NCBI GenBank assembly: GCA_028287895.1
Contig: JAQBOV010000076.1
Coordinates: 1 to 64,000, forward strand
Origin: Mucilaginibacter sp.
GTDB taxonomy: Bacteria > Bacteroidota > Bacteroidia > Sphingobacteriales > Sphingobacteriaceae
Length of the DNA: 64,000 nucleotides
Reading direction: 5' to 3'
Both the position numbers and the translations under genes were made by a program. Shown one piece after another: positions 16,778 to 26,724 of the stretch (position 1 is its first letter; every line of letters begins with the position of its first letter). Below the pieces are notes generated by a model. It was not told where the DNA came from. It saw only the letters and a list, made by a program, of their open reading frames with translations, and ran no database searches.

Positions 16778-19093
16778 TTATATAAGCTTATCTAAAGTTA
16801 CCGGCAATTCCCGTACCCGTTTTCCGGTCGCATGATATATCGCATTCACAATGGCAGCTGTCATACCTGTGATACCGATTTCACCAATACCTTTGGCTCC
16901 TATTGGCGATATGTATGGATCGGGTTGATCAATGAATTGAATATCAAATTGAGGCATATCCGCATTTACCGGAACCAGGTATTGGGCCAAATCCCGTGTT
17001 ACCACACGTCCATTATTGGGATCGTATGCTGTCCCTTCCAGTAAAGCCATTCCGATAGCAAATATCATCCCGCCCATGATCTGGCTTTTAGCAGTTTTAA
17101 GATTGAGCACTTTCCCAATATCCATTACTGCAACCGCTTTATCAACTTTTACAGTTCCTAAATCCGGATCGACTAGCACTTTGACAAACTGTGCTCCAAA
17201 TGAGTGAAACGAATAAAGTTTCCTGTCAACATTCTGGTCTTCCTGTACCGCTGGATTTGTTTTACTTTCTTCCTCAGCAGCCGCATCTGCACCCCCAGTT
17301 GCCACCGCATTTGACCCTTGTGGCTCTCTTGTTGAAACATTGGTTTTTGCCTGGGCTTCCAGTTTTTGCAAACCTTTGCGGTTTAACACTTCAGTATAAC
17401 TTTCACCGCGATCCGTATGGTTTTTTAGATACATACGGCCGTTATCAGCAATGATATCTTCCTCCTTGCGCCCATGTAAAGGTGAAGCCGTATCTGAAAC
17501 AGCCAAACTAATTAACTTACCTATCACCGCTAAAGCAGCGGCCCTGATTGGTGGGCCAACGCTTGCAGTAACTTGTGACCCACCGGAATTTGCTCCCCTC
17601 GGATAATCGCTGTCACCCAATTTTACGGTTACCCTATCAACAGGCAGGCCAAAAGCTTCGGCAGCAATTTGCGTCATTATGGTATAAGTACCCGTACCAA
17701 TATCCTGGGTAGCGCTTAAAATTTCGGCATGGCCGTCCGCATATAAGGTTGCTTTTGCTGCCGATGCAATACGGTTAGCCAGATAAGTAGCTGTCGCCAT
17801 GCCATAGCCTACCAGGTAATTACCTTTGCGCATTGACCTCGGTTGGGGGTTTCGCTGAGACCAGCCTATGGCATCCGCTCCTCTCTGGTAACATTCTTTC
17901 AGATTTTTGGAAGAGAACTGCTTTTGCTTCTGCTCATCCATTTCCGCATAATTAAGCAATCTAAGCTGGATAGGGTCCATTTTTAACTGGTACGCCAGTT
18001 CATCCATAGCAGCTTCAATCGCATAAGTACCAGGCGCTTCTCCCGGTGCGCGGGTAGGACATGGTGTCACTTTATTAAGCCGGACAAGGCTATGGCTAAT
18101 TTCAACGTTTGGGCAACTGTAGAGCATACTTGTTGCCAGACCGGCAGTTTCGACAAATTCATCAACAAATGAACTTTCCGATATGGTATCATGTTTTATT
18201 ACTGTAAGCTTGCCTGAACTATTTGAAGCCAGGGCTATTTTTTGAATGGTTTCAGAACGGCGCCCGGCAGTAGTAAACATTTGCTGCCGGCTAAGCACTA
18301 ATTTGACCGGGCAGTTAACCATTTTTGCCGCCATAGCGGTTACTATCGGGTTAGGCCATGTAAAACCCTTAGATCCAAACCCGCCGCCGATGTATAAAGA
18401 AACCACTTTTACTTTTTCGGGCGGCAGGCCCAGCATGGAAGCTAAAAGGCTTTTGACTCCCGCTACGGCTTGGGTAGCGTCATATACCATTAATTGATCC
18501 CCGTTCCATTCTGCAACAGAAGCATGGGGTTCCATAGCATTGTGGTGATAGACGGGAGTAGTGTAAGTTTGCTCCATTTTAACTTCAGCATTTTGCCAGG
18601 CCGCATCCGCATCGCCGCGTTTAAGTTGTAATTGGGAACCACCTGAAGAGGGTTTATAGCTTTTTGAAATATTTGCTTTCAGATCAAAAATTGCGCTTTC
18701 GGTTTCATAATCAACTTTTACCAATTTTGCGGCATACTCCGCCTTTTCAAAAGTTTCGGCCATTACTGCAGCAATGACTTGTCCGTCATAATAAATGCGG
18801 TTATTTTGCAGGGGTAACAGGTCCTTTTCTGCATACTTACCGGATCCCGGATCTGTACCTTGCGGAAAATGCAGGCTCATTGAATTTTTATAAGTCATTA
18901 TACCAACAACACCTTTAACTCTTTCAGCCTGGCTGGTATCTATATTTCTAATTCTTCCTCTTGGTATAGTGCTTAACACCAACACCCCATAAACCATATT
19001 TTTGGGGAAATATTCGGCTGAATAAGTAGCGCCGCCGCTTACTTTTAATTTACCATCGACCCTGTCGATCGGTTTTCCAATTATTTCATTCAT
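16778..19093 (-). CDS. Molybdopterin-binding subunit, xanthine dehydrogenase family (PaoC-like)
   Basis: Large catalytic subunit of a three-subunit molybdenum hydroxylase. It starts with the typical GKPIDRVDGKLKVSGGATYSAE; GGGFGSKGFTWPN and TRAPGEAPGTYAIEAAMDEL belong to the molybdopterin-binding half, and the catalytic Glu lies in GAKGIGEIG (E738). The 771 aa fit PaoC/XdhA-type proteins. A linker rich in Ala, Glu and Asn near residues 585-625 interrupts the second half. The start overlaps the FAD-subunit stop by 4 nt (ATGA). Neither a Tat signal nor a cytochrome is encoded in this operon apart from the Tat signal on the Fe-S subunit, so export of the complex as a hitch-hiker is likely. The substrate is probably an aldehyde by analogy only. 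Confidence 0.92.
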   Translation of the reverse strand: MNEIIGKPIDRVDGKLKVSGGATYSAEYFPKNMVYGVLVLSTIPRGRIRNIDTSQAERVKGVVGIMTYKNSMSLHFPQGTDPGSGKYAEKDLLPLQNNRIYYDGQVIAAVMAETFEKAEYAAKLVKVDYETESAIFDLKANISKSYKPSSGGSQLQLKRGDADAAWQNAEVKMEQTYTTPVYHHNAMEPHASVAEWNGDQLMVYDATQAVAGVKSLLASMLGLPPEKVKVVSLYIGGGFGSKGFTWPNPIVTAMAAKMVNCPVKLVLSRQQMFTTAGRRSETIQKIALASNSSGKLTVIKHDTISESSFVDEFVETAGLATSMLYSCPNVEISHSLVRLNKVTPCPTRAPGEAPGTYAIEAAMDELAYQLKMDPIQLRLLNYAEMDEQKQKQFSSKNLKECYQRGADAIGWSQRNPQPRSMRKGNYLVGYGMATATYLANRIASAAKATLYADGHAEILSATQDIGTGTYTIMTQIAAEAFGLPVDRVTVKLGDSDYPRGANSGGSQVTASVGPPIRAAALAVIGKLISLAVSDTASPLHGRKEEDIIADNGRMYLKNHTDRGESYTEVLNRKGLQKLEAQAKTNVSTREPQGSNAVATGGADAAAEEESKTNPAVQEDQNVDRKLYSFHSFGAQFVKVLVDPDLGTVKVDKAVAVMDIGKVLNLKTAKSQIMGGMIFAIGMALLEGTAYDPNNGRVVTRDLAQYLVPVNADMPQFDIQFIDQPDPYISPIGAKGIGEIGITGMTAAIVNAIYHATGKRVRELPVTLDKLI

Positions 19094-20073
19094 GACATCC
19101 CTCCGACTGTTTTTAAGGCGCGCACAAGGGTACGTTTTGCCAGTTCTATTTTAAAAGCGTTGTCTTTAAACGGCTTTGCACCATTTAATGCTGCTTCAGC
19201 TGCATTGCGGTAGCTCTGTTCATCAGCGGCTGCCCCAACCAACGCTTTTTCTGCTTCAACAGACCGCCATGGCTTTGTTCCTACTCCCCCCAAAGCCACC
19301 CTTGCCGCCTCTATCCTCCCATTTGAAACATTTAAAGCTACGGCTGCCGAAGCCAACGCAAATTCATAGGAATGACGATCGCGCACTTTTAAATAGTGTG
19401 ATTTTGCTGAATACCGGATCGGGGGAAGTTCTACCGCAGTAATGAGTTCGCCATGCTTTAATGTTGTTTCATATTGTGGTGTCTGCTCGGGAAGTAAGTG
19501 AAATTCATGGAATGGAATTTGCCGTTTACCTGTCAACCCCTCCACGTGAACTATCGCGCCCAGGGCAGCCATAGCAACGCACATATCTGATGGATGTGTA
19601 GCTATGCACTGAGTACTGGTACCTAATACGGCATTGTTACGGTTATAACCATTTATTGCCGAACATCCTGAACCGGGAACCCGCTTATTGCAGGGAAATG
19701 AAGTATCGTAAAAATAAGGGCACCGGGTGCGTTGCAAAAGATTGCCACCTACGGTAGCCATATTTCTTAATTGAGGGGAAGCGCCCGACAGCAATGCCTC
19801 CGATAAAACCGGGTAATTTTTGACGATGACCGGGTGATAAGCCAGGTCGCTGTTCTTTACTAAAGCGCCTATCCGGACACTGCCATTTGGCAGCGCTTCG
19901 ATTGTCTGCAGCTTTAAAGAATTGATGTCTACCAATTGAGCTGGCTTTTCAATATCCAGTTTCATCAGGTCTATAAGGTTAGTGCCGCCGGCTATGAACT
20001 TTACATTTGCAGCACCCGAAGAAGCAATAGCGGCATGCTGATCATTTGGGTGAATAAGTTTGAACGGTTCCAT
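19090..20073 (-). CDS. FAD-binding subunit of molybdenum hydroxylase (PaoB-like)
   Basis: Middle subunit carrying FAD between the Fe-S and Mo subunits. FAD-binding motifs are FIAGGTNLIDLMK and ATVGGNLLQRTRCPYF. Four cysteines (RCPYF, PCNKR, SGCSA, TQCIATHPSD) fall where PaoB and 4-hydroxybenzoyl-CoA reductase beta bind an extra 4Fe-4S cluster, which separates this subunit from plain xanthine dehydrogenase B. The start MEPFKLIHP at 20073 matches the family and leaves 13 nt after the Fe-S subunit stop; an in-frame ATG upstream at 20124 would overlap that gene and adds unrelated residues. The product is about 327 aa. Confidence 0.92.
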   Translation of the reverse strand: MEPFKLIHPNDQHAAIASSGAANVKFIAGGTNLIDLMKLDIEKPAQLVDINSLKLQTIEALPNGSVRIGALVKNSDLAYHPVIVKNYPVLSEALLSGASPQLRNMATVGGNLLQRTRCPYFYDTSFPCNKRVPGSGCSAINGYNRNNAVLGTSTQCIATHPSDMCVAMAALGAIVHVEGLTGKRQIPFHEFHLLPEQTPQYETTLKHGELITAVELPPIRYSAKSHYLKVRDRHSYEFALASAAVALNVSNGRIEAARVALGGVGTKPWRSVEAEKALVGAAADEQSYRNAAEAALNGAKPFKDNAFKIELAKRTLVRALKTVGGMS

Positions 20074-20086
20074 AAATTTTGCTCGA

Positions 20087-20722
20087 TTAGGCGATGTTTT
20101 GCACTTCTTTAATAGCATCAACAATATTCTGATAAGCTCCGCATCTGCAAATATTTCCGCTCATCAGCTCATGTATATCGGCATCATTGTGTACGTGGCC
20201 TTCATTTACCAGTCCGACTGCAGAGCATATCTGGCCTGGGGTACAATAGCCGCATTGAAAGGCATCGTGCTTTATAAAAGCCTCTTGCATCGGATGCAGC
20301 CGATCGCCTTTTGCCAGTCCCTCAATGGTAATTATTTCCTTGCCCTGGCACATTGCTGCAAAAGTGAGGCAGGAATTGACGCGCCTTCCGTTTATCAAAA
20401 CGGTACATGCACCGCACTGCCCATGATCACAGCCCTTTTTTGTTCCAGTCATTTGCAGATTTTCTCGTAATGCATCGAGCAATGTCGTACGTTCGTCAAT
20501 ATTAAGTGCATGCTTTTGCCCGTTCACCGTCAGATTAATGGTGGCTGTCTCAGCATTTGGGGGTGGTGCCTGCGGTAAAATATCCTTGGTTCCTGCAAGT
20601 AAGGGAACGAGGGTAAGCCCGGCACCGGCGTAGGTAATCTGGGCCAAAAAGTCCCGGCGGGTCGTACCATTTGAGGATGGCTCTTCATCATCCGTATTTG
20701 AAATACCAAGATTATTTCCCAT
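20087..20722 (-). CDS. Tat-exported [2Fe-2S] subunit of molybdenum hydroxylase (PaoA-like)
   Basis: Small electron-transfer subunit with two 2Fe-2S clusters: the plant-ferredoxin type (KKGCDHGQCGACTVLINGRRV...C) and the C-terminal type (QCGYCTPGQIC...CRCGAYQ). A twin-arginine signal is present near residue 21 (TTRRDFLAQITYAGAGLTL), as in E. coli PaoA, so the assembled complex should be periplasmic. It is the first gene of a three-gene minus-strand operon. The 211 aa fit PaoA. Confidence 0.93.
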   Translation of the reverse strand: MGNNLGISNTDDEEPSSNGTTRRDFLAQITYAGAGLTLVPLLAGTKDILPQAPPPNAETATINLTVNGQKHALNIDERTTLLDALRENLQMTGTKKGCDHGQCGACTVLINGRRVNSCLTFAAMCQGKEIITIEGLAKGDRLHPMQEAFIKHDAFQCGYCTPGQICSAVGLVNEGHVHNDADIHELMSGNICRCGAYQNIVDAIKEVQNIA

Positions 20723-20850
20723 AATAATTGGAATTACGAAATAATAACATTTGCCTGAATAAAAATGTTTAATGATAAATGAAATTAGGTGGTTTTTTAA
20801 CCTTTTCGATTAAGGATTGATAGGTACTATTCTTGCAACAGCCAGTCAGT

Positions 20851-21090
20851 CTGTTAATATGGAGCCCTCCATGCGTTTTAAAATTACTGGAAAATCGTAA
20901 ACCTTGAGTAACAACACGGGATAAAGTGTTACGGAATCTGTAACCGTTGACCTGTTTATCTCTATAAGCATTGACTTATAGCGATGAAAAATCAGCAGGC
21001 CTCTGTTAATCAGCGGGCCGGCGGTTCGCGCCCAGCCTCAGGGGGCAAGATAGAAAAGCCTTTAGGGTAAGCCGAGGGCTTTTATTTTTA
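20851..21090. other. Hairpin-rich intergenic region, possibly a structured RNA
   Basis: The 670-base gap between the PaoA-like gene and the peroxidase gene contains a run of perfect short inverted repeats: ATGGAG/CTCCAT (20859-20872), AACAC/GTGTT (20913-20930), ACGG/CCGT (20931-20947) and TATAAG/CTTATA (20963-20980). A direct repeat ATCAGCAGGCC/ATCAGCGGGCC follows (20991 and 21009), and the block ends in a hairpin with AAAAGCC (21054-21060) pairing to GGCTTTT (21077-21083), then a T-rich tract. I checked it by eye against cobalamin, TPP and SAM riboswitches, tmRNA and RNase P and saw no match. No protein frame is apparent. Confidence 0.35.
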
Positions 21091-21394
21091 AACTACATTC
21101 ATTAATTAACTTAGCATACTAACCAAAAACTCTTGACGAAATACTGCATTCCATGGCCGGTACTATTATAACGGATGTTTTAAACAAAAAGAGTCCAAAT
21201 TCTTAGCAAAAAATAGGTACGGGGAGTTATCCAGGCCAACAAACCGGAAAGTGCACTAAAGCGGAAGATTCATTCATGGATTTTTTTGTTTGGTCGCTGG
21301 CAACCTTGTCATCGGAAACGACGTATGTTATTACATACATTATGCTGATTTAAAGAAACAAAATAGTCCCATACATAAACCAATATTAAAACTC

Positions 21395-21904
21395 ATGAAA
21401 GCAGTTGTGTTAATTTTTACGTTGATGTTCCTTTCTACAAGTTCAGTCTATGAATTTAAACTCACGTCCATTGACGGGCAGGGTTTTTCACTTGCCCAGT
21501 TTAAGGGTAAAAAAGTGCTGATTGTCAACACCGCATCAAAATGCGGTTTTACACCGCAGTATGCCGAGCTACAAAAATTAGCCGATCAATATAAAGGCAA
21601 ACTGGTCGTGGTAGGCTTTCCGGCCAATAATTTCGCCAACCAGGAGCCAGCTGAAAACCTGGAGATCAAAAGTTTTTGCCAGAAAAACTTCGGTGTAACG
21701 TTCCCTTTGAGCGCGAAGATTAGTGTGAAAGGAGTGGATATCGATCCGCTGTTCGCCTATCTTACCTCTGCTTCTAATCCGGATTTTACAGGAGAGATCA
21801 AATGGAACTTCGAAAAGTTCCTGATAGATGAAAACGGCAAGTTGATCCGTCGTTACCGTTCGAATGTTACGCCGTTATCACCGGAGATAACAAAAGAGTT
21901 GTAA
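21395..21904 (+). CDS. Glutathione/thioredoxin peroxidase (GPx family)
   Basis: Reduces peroxides with thioredoxin or glutathione as donor. The catalytic Cys is C50 in NTASKCGFTPQY, with the conserved Gln in NNFANQEP and the Trp in IKWNFEKFLID; FCQKNFGVTFPL carries the usual resolving Cys. The start at 21395 (MKAVVLIFTLMFLSTSS) gives 169 aa with a short hydrophobic N-terminus that may be a signal peptide, so the enzyme may act in the periplasm; an in-frame upstream start at 21290 adds residues of no GPx character. It is monocistronic, with a terminator at 21991. Confidence 0.92.
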   Translation: MKAVVLIFTLMFLSTSSVYEFKLTSIDGQGFSLAQFKGKKVLIVNTASKCGFTPQYAELQKLADQYKGKLVVVGFPANNFANQEPAENLEIKSFCQKNFGVTFPLSAKISVKGVDIDPLFAYLTSASNPDFTGEIKWNFEKFLIDENGKLIRRYRSNVTPLSPEITKEL

Positions 21905-21990
21905 ATGATGAACTTGTATCTGTTACAAAAAATAGCAATTAATGATACTGGCAGGTAACCCACTTTGCATGTTTGACAAGGTTAAGTTAA

Positions 21991-22028
21991 AAATCCCCGG
22001 CGGCGAGCGCTTAGGGGATTTATATTTA
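21991..22028 (+). terminator. Rho-independent terminator after the peroxidase gene
   Basis: AAATCCCC (21991-21998) pairs perfectly with GGGGATTT (22014-22021), with a 15-nt loop and a short T/A tract behind. Confidence 0.7.
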
Positions 22029-22057
22029 GCTTCAGCTAACACATTTAAAGGGGGTTC

Positions 22058-22387
22058 ATGCTGAAAAAGGTGGGTGCCATTTCGCAGGAGCTGACTGAGT
22101 TGCGTAAAGAGTTACCCGGCATGGTCAGAATGAAAATAGGCTTTGACAATTCAGCACTTCATTGGGCGAAAATATTGATCACCGCAAAGGAACCGGTCGA
22201 GAAGCTGGCACCATGTATGGAGGCCCGGGCCTTTAACTCCAGCAGAATAGCTGACACCACTTTTGGAAAAATTGAGCAAGAAAGGACCAGCCCTGAAGGA
22301 TTTACAAAGACCAACCTAATCGTGATAGGGTTCAGGTATTCATTGTGGTATTTTATAGACCCCCATCATTTGCTATTAGAAATGTAA
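22058..22387 (+). CDS. Hypothetical protein of 109 aa, doubtful
   Basis: An open frame from ATG at 22058, 30 nt after the peroxidase terminator. The product starts with an amphipathic LKKVGAISQELTELRKEL stretch; no domain, signal peptide or membrane segment is recognised. Amino-acid composition is protein-like, but there is no partner gene and no family match. It may be a chance frame in a 600-base gap. Confidence 0.28.
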   Translation: MLKKVGAISQELTELRKELPGMVRMKIGFDNSALHWAKILITAKEPVEKLAPCMEARAFNSSRIADTTFGKIEQERTSPEGFTKTNLIVIGFRYSLWYFIDPHHLLLEM

Positions 22388-22508
22388 GTAGAATTATTCC
22401 CCTTGATTTTCTTTCATTTCCTTTGGGAGAGGTTGGCATGATAGCATCTTCGAAACTAAAGTGGTAAAAAATAACAGTTGGTAAGGCGATTGCGGAGTTT
22501 ATTTGATT

Positions 22509-23117
22509 TTATTTAGCCGGCGCATAAGCTCCTTTAGCGATCCACAATTTTACCTGAGCGCTGAAAGCAGGATGGCTAAGCGGCGGTAATTTCCGGCCCA
22601 GACCTGGGTGCCAGCCCCAGGATACTAAGGTATCTGAGGTCATATGTTCAATTAATTGCTGCTTGGTTCGCCCGCCATTCTGTTTGGGGTCAAGTAATTG
22701 CAAGGCCAGCTGTCTGGGCGTTCTTCCTTGGAAAACCATCCGCATATTTGCCGGAGGCAATCCCCATTTAGGATTTCCCGGAGGGGCATGTAAGCCAGGG
22801 GAATTTTCGGCTTGGTGGCAATTGCTGCATTTCATGGCATACAGCCCTTTTCCATCGGGCCCGCGTTTCACTCCCATGGTATGCAGGTGACTGTCATCGC
22901 CCTGCAAAGGTACATCACCGCTTGGATGGCAGTTCATGCAACGTGCGCTTTTCAAAACCCTGTATACCGACATAAAAGCCCTGACAGAGCCTGTGCTGTC
23001 TTTTGGTAAAGTCGTGATCTTTGAATAAGCAGCCGGTTGTTCTCTAAATGACATCACAGTAAAACCAATTGTTGCTAGTGCCAGCACTGTAATAATAAAT
23101 ATTTTTTTGCTGCTCAT
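22509..23117 (-). CDS. Periplasmic diheme cytochrome c
   Basis: Electron acceptor, probably for the adjacent molybdenum hydroxylase. The start at 23117 ([19 protein letters not shown]) overlaps the stop of the Mo-subunit gene by 4 nt and gives an N-terminal signal or anchor helix. Two CXXCH heme motifs are present: CMNCH and CSNCH. The C-terminal region (TPRQLALQLLDPKQNGGRT, SHPAFSAQVKLWIAKGA) contains no third heme motif. About 202 aa. The overlap places it in the same operon as the IorA/IorB-like genes, a common arrangement in which a membrane or periplasmic cytochrome replaces the FAD subunit. Confidence 0.88.
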   Translation of the reverse strand: MSSKKIFIITVLALATIGFTVMSFREQPAAYSKITTLPKDSTGSVRAFMSVYRVLKSARCMNCHPSGDVPLQGDDSHLHTMGVKRGPDGKGLYAMKCSNCHQAENSPGLHAPPGNPKWGLPPANMRMVFQGRTPRQLALQLLDPKQNGGRTKQQLIEHMTSDTLVSWGWHPGLGRKLPPLSHPAFSAQVKLWIAKGAYAPAK

Positions 23118-25270
23118 GAGATGTGTTTTAAAGGCGTGTTCATGATCGGCAAATTGTAGATGCGCTTGCCGGTTGCTGCAAAGATGGCATTGGCAATTGC
23201 AGGCGCGGTTGGCGGTACAGCGCATTCGCCTGCACCACCCATTTTCTCATTGCTTTCAACGATGTACACATCAATTTCAGGGGCCTCATTCATACGGGCA
23301 ATGCGGTAATCATAGAAGTTGCTTTGCTGCAGCTGCCCTTTTTCAATGGTCAGTTCACCATAAAGCGCCATCGTGATGCCAAAAATAATACCACTTTCCA
23401 TTTGAGCTTTTACCCCATCGGGATTGACAGCAAGCCCGCAATCAATAGCGCAGGTTACTTTATGCACCCTTAGCTTTCCATTGTCAATGCTTATCTCAGC
23501 GACCTGTGCCACATAGCTGCCAAAGGCCTCGTGTAATGCGATTCCCTTGTACCTGCCTTTTGGTAATTCCCTGCCCCATCCGGCTTTTTTTGCTGCCAGA
23601 TCTAAGGCCGCCAGGTGGCGTGGTGATTTTTGCAGCAGTTTGCGCCGGTAGGCTACCGGATCCTGCCATGCTGCATGAGCCAGTTCATCCAGCATGGTTT
23701 CCATAACATAGGCGGTATGGGTATTGCCCACCGAGCGGTACCATAATACCGGGACGGCCTCCTTAGTGGAATGTAAACCGACGAAATAATTAGGTACTGT
23801 TTCAAAATAGGGCGAATCAGCGACACCCTCCACCGATGAAGGATCAATCCCGTTCTTGGGTGCAAAAGGGGTTCCGGCCATAATAGACTGACCAACAATA
23901 TTGTGACGCCATGCTACCGGCATGCCGGATGCGTCTAAACCGGCATTGATCCGGTGTACAAACACCGGGCGGTAATAACCGCCTTTGATATCATCCTCCC
24001 GTGTCCAGACCATTTTTACAAATTTGCCGCTTGTCCTGGCGATATGCACGGCTTCCGAAACAAAATCGGAAGTCATGGTTGCCCGGCGCCCAAAACCTCC
24101 TCCAAGGAACACCACGTTCATAGTCACCTGTGTGGGCTTCATGCCTAATATCCTGGCTGCAGCTGCCTGGTCGATACCGGGTAACTGCGTGCCGGTCCAT
24201 ATCTCGCATTTATCATTGCTTATTTTGACCGTGCAATTCAGCGGCTCCATGGGCGCATGAGCAAGGTAAGGGAAAACGTATTCGGCTTTTAATAATTTGG
24301 CTGCTTTAGCCAGGCCCTGATCAACATCGCCTTTTTGCGCAGCCTTTAAACCGTCGGTATGGGCAAGTTTTTGATAGGCATCAACTTGTGTTTTGGTACT
24401 TAAATTAATGCCGGCTCCATTATCCCACGTTATTTGTAAAGCTTTGCGGCCCTGACTTGCGGCCCAGAAATGATCAGCGATGACAGCCACACCTGTGGGT
24501 ATTTCTATCACCTGCCGGACACCGGGAACAGCTTTAGCCCTGGAGGCATCAAACGATTTGACCTTACCTCCAAACACAGGTGCATGGGCTACAACAGCGG
24601 TTAACATGCCCGGAAATTGCATATCCATTCCAAACTTAGCCTGCCCGTTCGTTTTGGCTGAAGTGTCGAGGCGCCTGGCTCCTTTACCGATCAATTTCCA
24701 CTGCGATGGGGGCCTTAAAGCAATATTTTGCGGCACTGGCAACGTTGCGGCTTCAGTGGCCAGCTCCCCATAGCTGAATTTTTTATTGCCTGCAATCACA
24801 TGACCATTTTTAGTGGTACAGCTTTCTACTGCCACCCCGCTACGTTTGGCTGCCGCCTGGGTCAACATGACGCGCGCCGTTGCTCCGGCCTTACGGTAAC
24901 GGTCAAACTCGGACCAGGTGGTGCTGGACCCGCCAGTAATCTGGATGCCATATACGGTATGATTATAATCTTTATCAACCCCGCTATGCATGACTTTGAT
25001 ATTATTCCAGTCAGCATCTAATTCTTCTGCCAGGATCATGGGCAGCGTAGTCCAGACGCCCTGGCCCATTTCGACGTGGCTTAGTATCACCGTAATGCTG
25101 TTATCGGCACTTATACGTAAAAAAGCGTTTGGCGCGAAAGCCGTTGCCGCATCCTGTACCATTAAACGGCCAGCATGCGGCACAGTAAAGGATATCAATA
25201 GTCCTCCGCTCAATAATGCGCCTGCTTTCAGGAAATTGCGGCGGCTGATCGCTGTTTGTTGGTCGCTCAT
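23114..25270 (-). CDS. Molybdopterin-binding subunit, isoquinoline 1-oxidoreductase type (IorB-like)
   Basis: Catalytic subunit of a two-subunit molybdenum hydroxylase. A Tat signal ([20 protein letters not shown]) starts near residue 8, so it is exported. The typical IorB segments are [57 protein letters not shown] and the C-terminal [10 protein letters not shown] with the catalytic Glu (about E682). The 718 aa fit IorB and related aldehyde dehydrogenases. Overlaps of 4 nt with the genes on both sides show a tight operon. It is clearly not a duplicate of the 16778-19093 gene: domain order, Tat signal and partners differ. Confidence 0.93.
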   Translation of the reverse strand: MSDQQTAISRRNFLKAGALLSGGLLISFTVPHAGRLMVQDAATAFAPNAFLRISADNSITVILSHVEMGQGVWTTLPMILAEELDADWNNIKVMHSGVDKDYNHTVYGIQITGGSSTTWSEFDRYRKAGATARVMLTQAAAKRSGVAVESCTTKNGHVIAGNKKFSYGELATEAATLPVPQNIALRPPSQWKLIGKGARRLDTSAKTNGQAKFGMDMQFPGMLTAVVAHAPVFGGKVKSFDASRAKAVPGVRQVIEIPTGVAVIADHFWAASQGRKALQITWDNGAGINLSTKTQVDAYQKLAHTDGLKAAQKGDVDQGLAKAAKLLKAEYVFPYLAHAPMEPLNCTVKISNDKCEIWTGTQLPGIDQAAAARILGMKPTQVTMNVVFLGGGFGRRATMTSDFVSEAVHIARTSGKFVKMVWTREDDIKGGYYRPVFVHRINAGLDASGMPVAWRHNIVGQSIMAGTPFAPKNGIDPSSVEGVADSPYFETVPNYFVGLHSTKEAVPVLWYRSVGNTHTAYVMETMLDELAHAAWQDPVAYRRKLLQKSPRHLAALDLAAKKAGWGRELPKGRYKGIALHEAFGSYVAQVAEISIDNGKLRVHKVTCAIDCGLAVNPDGVKAQMESGIIFGITMALYGELTIEKGQLQQSNFYDYRIARMNEAPEIDVYIVESNEKMGGAGECAVPPTAPAIANAIFAATGKRIYNLPIMNTPLKHIS

Positions 25271-25737
25271 GATTTACCCCCTTCCTTTTGCATTTGTGCA
25301 GCTTTATGTATAGCCTGCCTCATTCGCTGGTAAGTACCGCAGCGACAAATATTGCCTGACATCGCATCATCAATATCCTGATCAGTAGGACTGGCGTTTT
25401 CCCGGAGCAGCACCGCAGCTGACATCAATTGTCCGGATTGGCAATAACCGCATTGCGGCACATCAAACTCAGCCCATGCTTTTTGCAAAGGATGATCGTT
25501 ATTGAGCGACAAGCCTTCAATGGTTACTACATTTTGTCCTTGCGCCCGGCTGACTTTGGTTACGCAAGAGCGTACAGCCTCGCCGTTTAAATGAACAGTG
25601 CAGGCGCCGCATTGAGCAACGCCGCAGCCATACTTGGTGCCGGTAAGTCCTAATAGATCTCTAAGTACCCACAGCAGCGGCATATCGGGGCTGGCGTCTA
25701 CCTGATATGATTTATCATTGACTTTTAAGGTGATCAT
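25267..25737 (-). CDS. [2Fe-2S] subunit, IorA-like
   Basis: Two-cluster ferredoxin subunit partnering the IorB-like protein. The motifs are [21 protein letters not shown] and, at the C-terminus, [11 protein letters not shown] and [13 protein letters not shown]. The start [14 protein letters not shown] at 25737 is preferred; an in-frame codon at 25761 adds eight unrelated residues. With about 156 aa and no Tat signal, it is expected to be co-exported with the large subunit. It is the first gene of the operon. Confidence 0.93.
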   Translation of the reverse strand: MITLKVNDKSYQVDASPDMPLLWVLRDLLGLTGTKYGCGVAQCGACTVHLNGEAVRSCVTKVSRAQGQNVVTIEGLSLNNDHPLQKAWAEFDVPQCGYCQSGQLMSAAVLLRENASPTDQDIDDAMSGNICRCGTYQRMRQAIHKAAQMQKEGGKS

Positions 25738-26142
25738 AGCGGTAAAATAAGCAGAGAACAACGGTATAGCCTAAGTCAGGAAAATCTGAGGCTAAGCAAA
25801 TAAAAAAGTGCGCAACCGGCTATTCTAAAACTATCAGATTGCTGCCTCGTTAGCTCATCAATTTATTTTATACCTGATTAATTATAAGACGGTTCTGCTA
25901 TTTTTTTGTTTTAACTATGCATAAAAAACCTTTTTATATTTTCTGATGCATGATCCAGGGGGGCTACCGTTTATTACTTATCGTAATCATTTCAGTAGTC
26001 GGTTTTAGGGTCTGATTTTTTGAGTTCGCCCCTTTAAATTACTTTTGATTTTTTTTAACCGGAGTCCCATTAATGGCAAACAAATAAACTGCATCCGGTT
26101 TTAATTGGTGCAAAACGCTTTTGCTGTGCCAAAATCTGAACA
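25738..26142. other. Intergenic region without a supportable gene
   Basis: About 400 AT-rich bases between the IorA-like gene and the intron remnant. Stops occur in all frames at short intervals. The junction with intron sequence is at about 26143, where the maturase frame begins abruptly. Confidence 0.45.
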
Positions 26143-26724
26143 AGGGGTGTGTATGTTAAAAGCAAACGTGCAGGCGAGCGGGTTATGGAAAGCATCAGCA
26201 CCTATATTGAAAAGGAACTGAAGCTAAAGGTCAACATCGAGAAGAGTTCCGTGACCCGCCCTTGGCTCAGCAAACTGCTGGGCTTTACCTTCTATCGCAA
26301 GAAAGAGGGAAAGGCGATTACGGTCCACCGGAAAAGCATCGCCGCATATAAAGAAAAGATCCGGCTGGTCACATGCCGGAGCAAACCCTACCCAATGGAA
26401 GAGCGGATGATGCAAATCAGAAGGCTCAACTATGAATGGGGAAACTACTTTAAGCTAAGTGAAGCGAAATCGGTGTTCGAAAGACTCGATGCACGGGTCA
26501 GAAGCCGCGTAAGGCTTTGCTACTGGAAAGATTGGAAGAAGCCAAAAACCCGAGCCAAGCAACTGGAAAGATTGGGTATAAAACCAAAGCAGGCATACAT
26601 GTGGGGGAACACCCGGCGTGGTTACTGGCGAACGGTTCAAAGCCCAATCCTCACACGAGCGATTGACAACGCATTCTTAAAGAATGAGGGGTTAATATGC
26701 CTAAAAGACATCGTAACCACTTAG
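26143..26724 (+). pseudogene. Group II intron maturase, C-terminal fragment
   Basis: The frame encodes the maturase (X) and C-terminal part of a group II intron reverse transcriptase: VKSKRAGERVMESISTYIE, EKSSVTRPWLSKLLGFTFYR, RRLNYEWGNYFKLSEAKSVF, WANTRRGYWR-like (MWGNTRRGYWRTVQSPILTR). In intact proteins the first of these follows the catalytic YADD by only a few residues; here the sequence breaks just after that point, and a stop codon lies upstream in frame. All palm and finger domains of the reverse transcriptase are therefore gone. The ATG at 26149 is incidental. It is not expected to be functional. Confidence 0.85.

Noticed and set aside
21001..21040. tRNA-like GGTTCG sequence in the hairpin-rich gap
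   Set aside because: No T stem or acceptor stem pairs around it, so it is not a tRNA.
20820..21090. Riboswitch (cobalamin, TPP or SAM) upstream of the peroxidase
   Set aside because: None of the consensus core sequences of those classes could be found by eye.
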